Origin: Nocardia altamirensis NBRC 108246 | GTDB lineage: Bacteria; Actinomycetota; Actinomycetes; Mycobacteriales; Mycobacteriaceae | Length of the DNA stretch: 64,000 nucleotides | Reading direction: 5' to 3' | Assembly: GCF_001612685.1 (NCBI RefSeq) | Contig: NZ_BDAY01000050.1 | Coordinates: 34,521-98,520, forward strand | Shown: positions 63,181 to 64,000 of the stretch, in pieces | How the letters are laid out: every line of letters starts with the position of its first letter | Numbering within the stretch: the stretch's first letter is position 1 | The notes under the pieces: model-generated | Databases searched by the model: none | Seen by the model: only the letters and a program-made list of their open reading frames with translations | Told to the model about the DNA's origin: nothing | Position numbers and translations under genes: made by a program

Positions 63181-63513
63181 CTATGCGGCTTTCCGAATCG
63201 ACCACAGACGGCTCTGATGCCGAGTGGATGTGGTTTGGGTGTATTTTTCGTTCGGAATAAACCAACCCGCATGCGCTGTCCACCACGCGATCGGCGTGTC
63301 GTAGGACCGGACTACATACATAGCCGTTCCCGCGTCCTGGCTTGCCTTGTAGTCGAGCTCCCATACTTCCCGGTGGGACTCGGGGAGCCGACCGGTACGT
63401 GATGCGGAGAATTGCGACAGATATTCGCCGGACATTGAACCGTGCGTTTGAAACGTCTCACGATTCGAGATATAGGCGGGGGTGTCGGCTGTGCGAACTG
63501 GCCTGGTTGCCAT
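63181..63513 (-). CDS. hypothetical phage-type protein, first gene of operon I
   Basis: AAGGGAG precedes the ATG. The 110-residue product has MYVVRSYDTPIAW and YTQTTSTRHQ, a pattern I have seen in small phage and plasmid proteins of unknown function. Palindrome I lies 33 bases upstream. Confidence 0.6.
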   Translation of the reverse strand: MATRPVRTADTPAYISNRETFQTHGSMSGEYLSQFSASRTGRLPESHREVWELDYKASQDAGTAMYVVRSYDTPIAWWTAHAGWFIPNEKYTQTTSTRHQSRLWSIRKAA

Positions 63514-63545
63514 TTCGGTTTCTCCCTTCGTTTCGATTGAGACTG

Positions 63546-63574
63546 ACGTTACCCCTTACAAGGGGCAATGAGAA
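63546..63574 (-). promoter_or_regulatory. palindromic promoter-operator I
   Basis: The most diverged copy (63546-63571). On the minus strand TTCTCA and TAACGT at 17-bp spacing face the gene at 63513. Confidence 0.6.
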
Positions 63575-63621
63575 AGAGGGTGGACAGTAACAATTAGATA
63601 ACGAAGTAGACGCCGGCCTGA

Positions 63622-63740
63622 GCATGCTAGCGCCGTCGATCTGCTGTCGAAATAGATTGTGCGACAAGTAGATTGGTATGTATCAGGCGAAAACAGTTGC
63701 TGTACAAAGCCTTATGCTGCTGGTGCGCGCATGCTAGCGC
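63622..63740 (+). repeat. direct repeat GCATGCTAGCGC
   Basis: The 12-mer occurs at 63622-63633 and 63729-63740, in the gene-free subterminal stretch. Confidence 0.55.
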
Positions 63741-63779
63741 TTGCGTGAGCACAGTTGCTCGAACGGGGGGAGGGGGTGT

Positions 63780-64000
63780 CCGGCGGTAGCCGTACGCCGG
63801 TGTAGGCGTATATTGTTTCAGTCAGATCTGGTGCGTAGCAACAGATTCGGTGTAAGTGAAGCGTGAGAGATTATGCGGCGTAGCCGCACAATCGGAATGA
63901 ATAGGACGGTTAATGCTGTTGCGTAGCAACAGAATTAGACTAGTCGTGAGTGGAAGACGTTCCCGCGTAGCGGGAATCGACTTCGGGGAAGGCGAGCACG
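63780..64000. repeat. telomere-like hairpin array
   Basis: Four palindromes share the centre GCGTAGC: 63826-63846, 63871-63891, 63911-63937 and 63960-63976, with centres 45, 43 and 44 bases apart. A fifth hairpin (CCGGCG/CGCCGG, 63780-63800) precedes them. The innermost triplet GTA would form a tight loop, and the motif (GCTACGC on the other strand) matches GCTXCGC in Rhodococcus-type telomeres. No gene follows. Confidence 0.8.

Noticed and set aside
1..64000. Insertion sequences, transposases, integrases, tRNA or rRNA genes
   Set aside because: No product with a DDE or tyrosine or serine recombinase pattern and no tRNA-like cloverleaf was seen by eye; a tRNA scan would be decisive.

Overview
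The window is high-GC actinobacterial DNA of the Mycobacteriales type (Nocardia, Rhodococcus, Gordonia, Tsukamurella or Mycobacterium). It reads as the right-hand 64 kb of a large plasmid, probably linear. Evidence for a plasmid is a ParA/ParB-like pair, an iteron origin with DnaA boxes and a RepA initiator. Evidence for linearity is four hairpins centred on GCGTAGC, spaced about 44 bp apart, in the last 200 bases; this matches the GCTXCGC hairpins described for Rhodococcus-type telomeres.

1-22 kb is a complete type VII (ESX) secretion locus: EspL/YbaB-like and SARP/BTAD-like proteins, whiB, eccA, eccB, a fused eccC, PE, PPE, esxB, esxA, espG, eccD, mycP, eccE, a two-domain EspR-like regulator and a secreted trypsin-like protease. 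A short imperfect palindrome (TCYCACYRGTGRGA) lies before whiB, PE, eccD and the protease and looks like the operator of this locus.

22-31 kb carries a GntR regulator and a row of overlapping small genes: a second WhiB, small membrane proteins, an FtsK/TraB-lobe-like protein, a winged-helix-like protein, a truncated NrdH-like redoxin, micro-ORFs and DnaB helicase. 31.3-36.4 kb is the replication and partition core: an AT-richer repeat-bearing stretch (possible centromere), parA, parB-like gene, origin with 12 iterons, repA.

36.5-63.5 kb is an accessory arm of about 40 mostly small unknown genes in operons with overlapping starts and stops. It includes ArdC antirestriction protein, an LPD29-like protein, a degenerate N6-adenine methyltransferase-like protein, zinc-finger proteins and a lytic transglycosylase. 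Its striking feature is a dispersed palindrome (half-site ACATTACMCCT) in nine copies, eight placed before operons. The arms hold a -10 hexamer (TAATGT) and the end of a -35, so each copy looks like a promoter and operator in one, defining a plasmid-arm regulon. A second element, TGCAACGAAACT, recurs seven times in intergenic gaps of the same arm. The last gene block (61.2-63.5 kb) is visibly AT-richer and probably of separate origin. No transposase, CRISPR array, tRNA, rRNA, relaxase or VirB4-like gene was seen; transfer genes, if any, lie to the left of the window.
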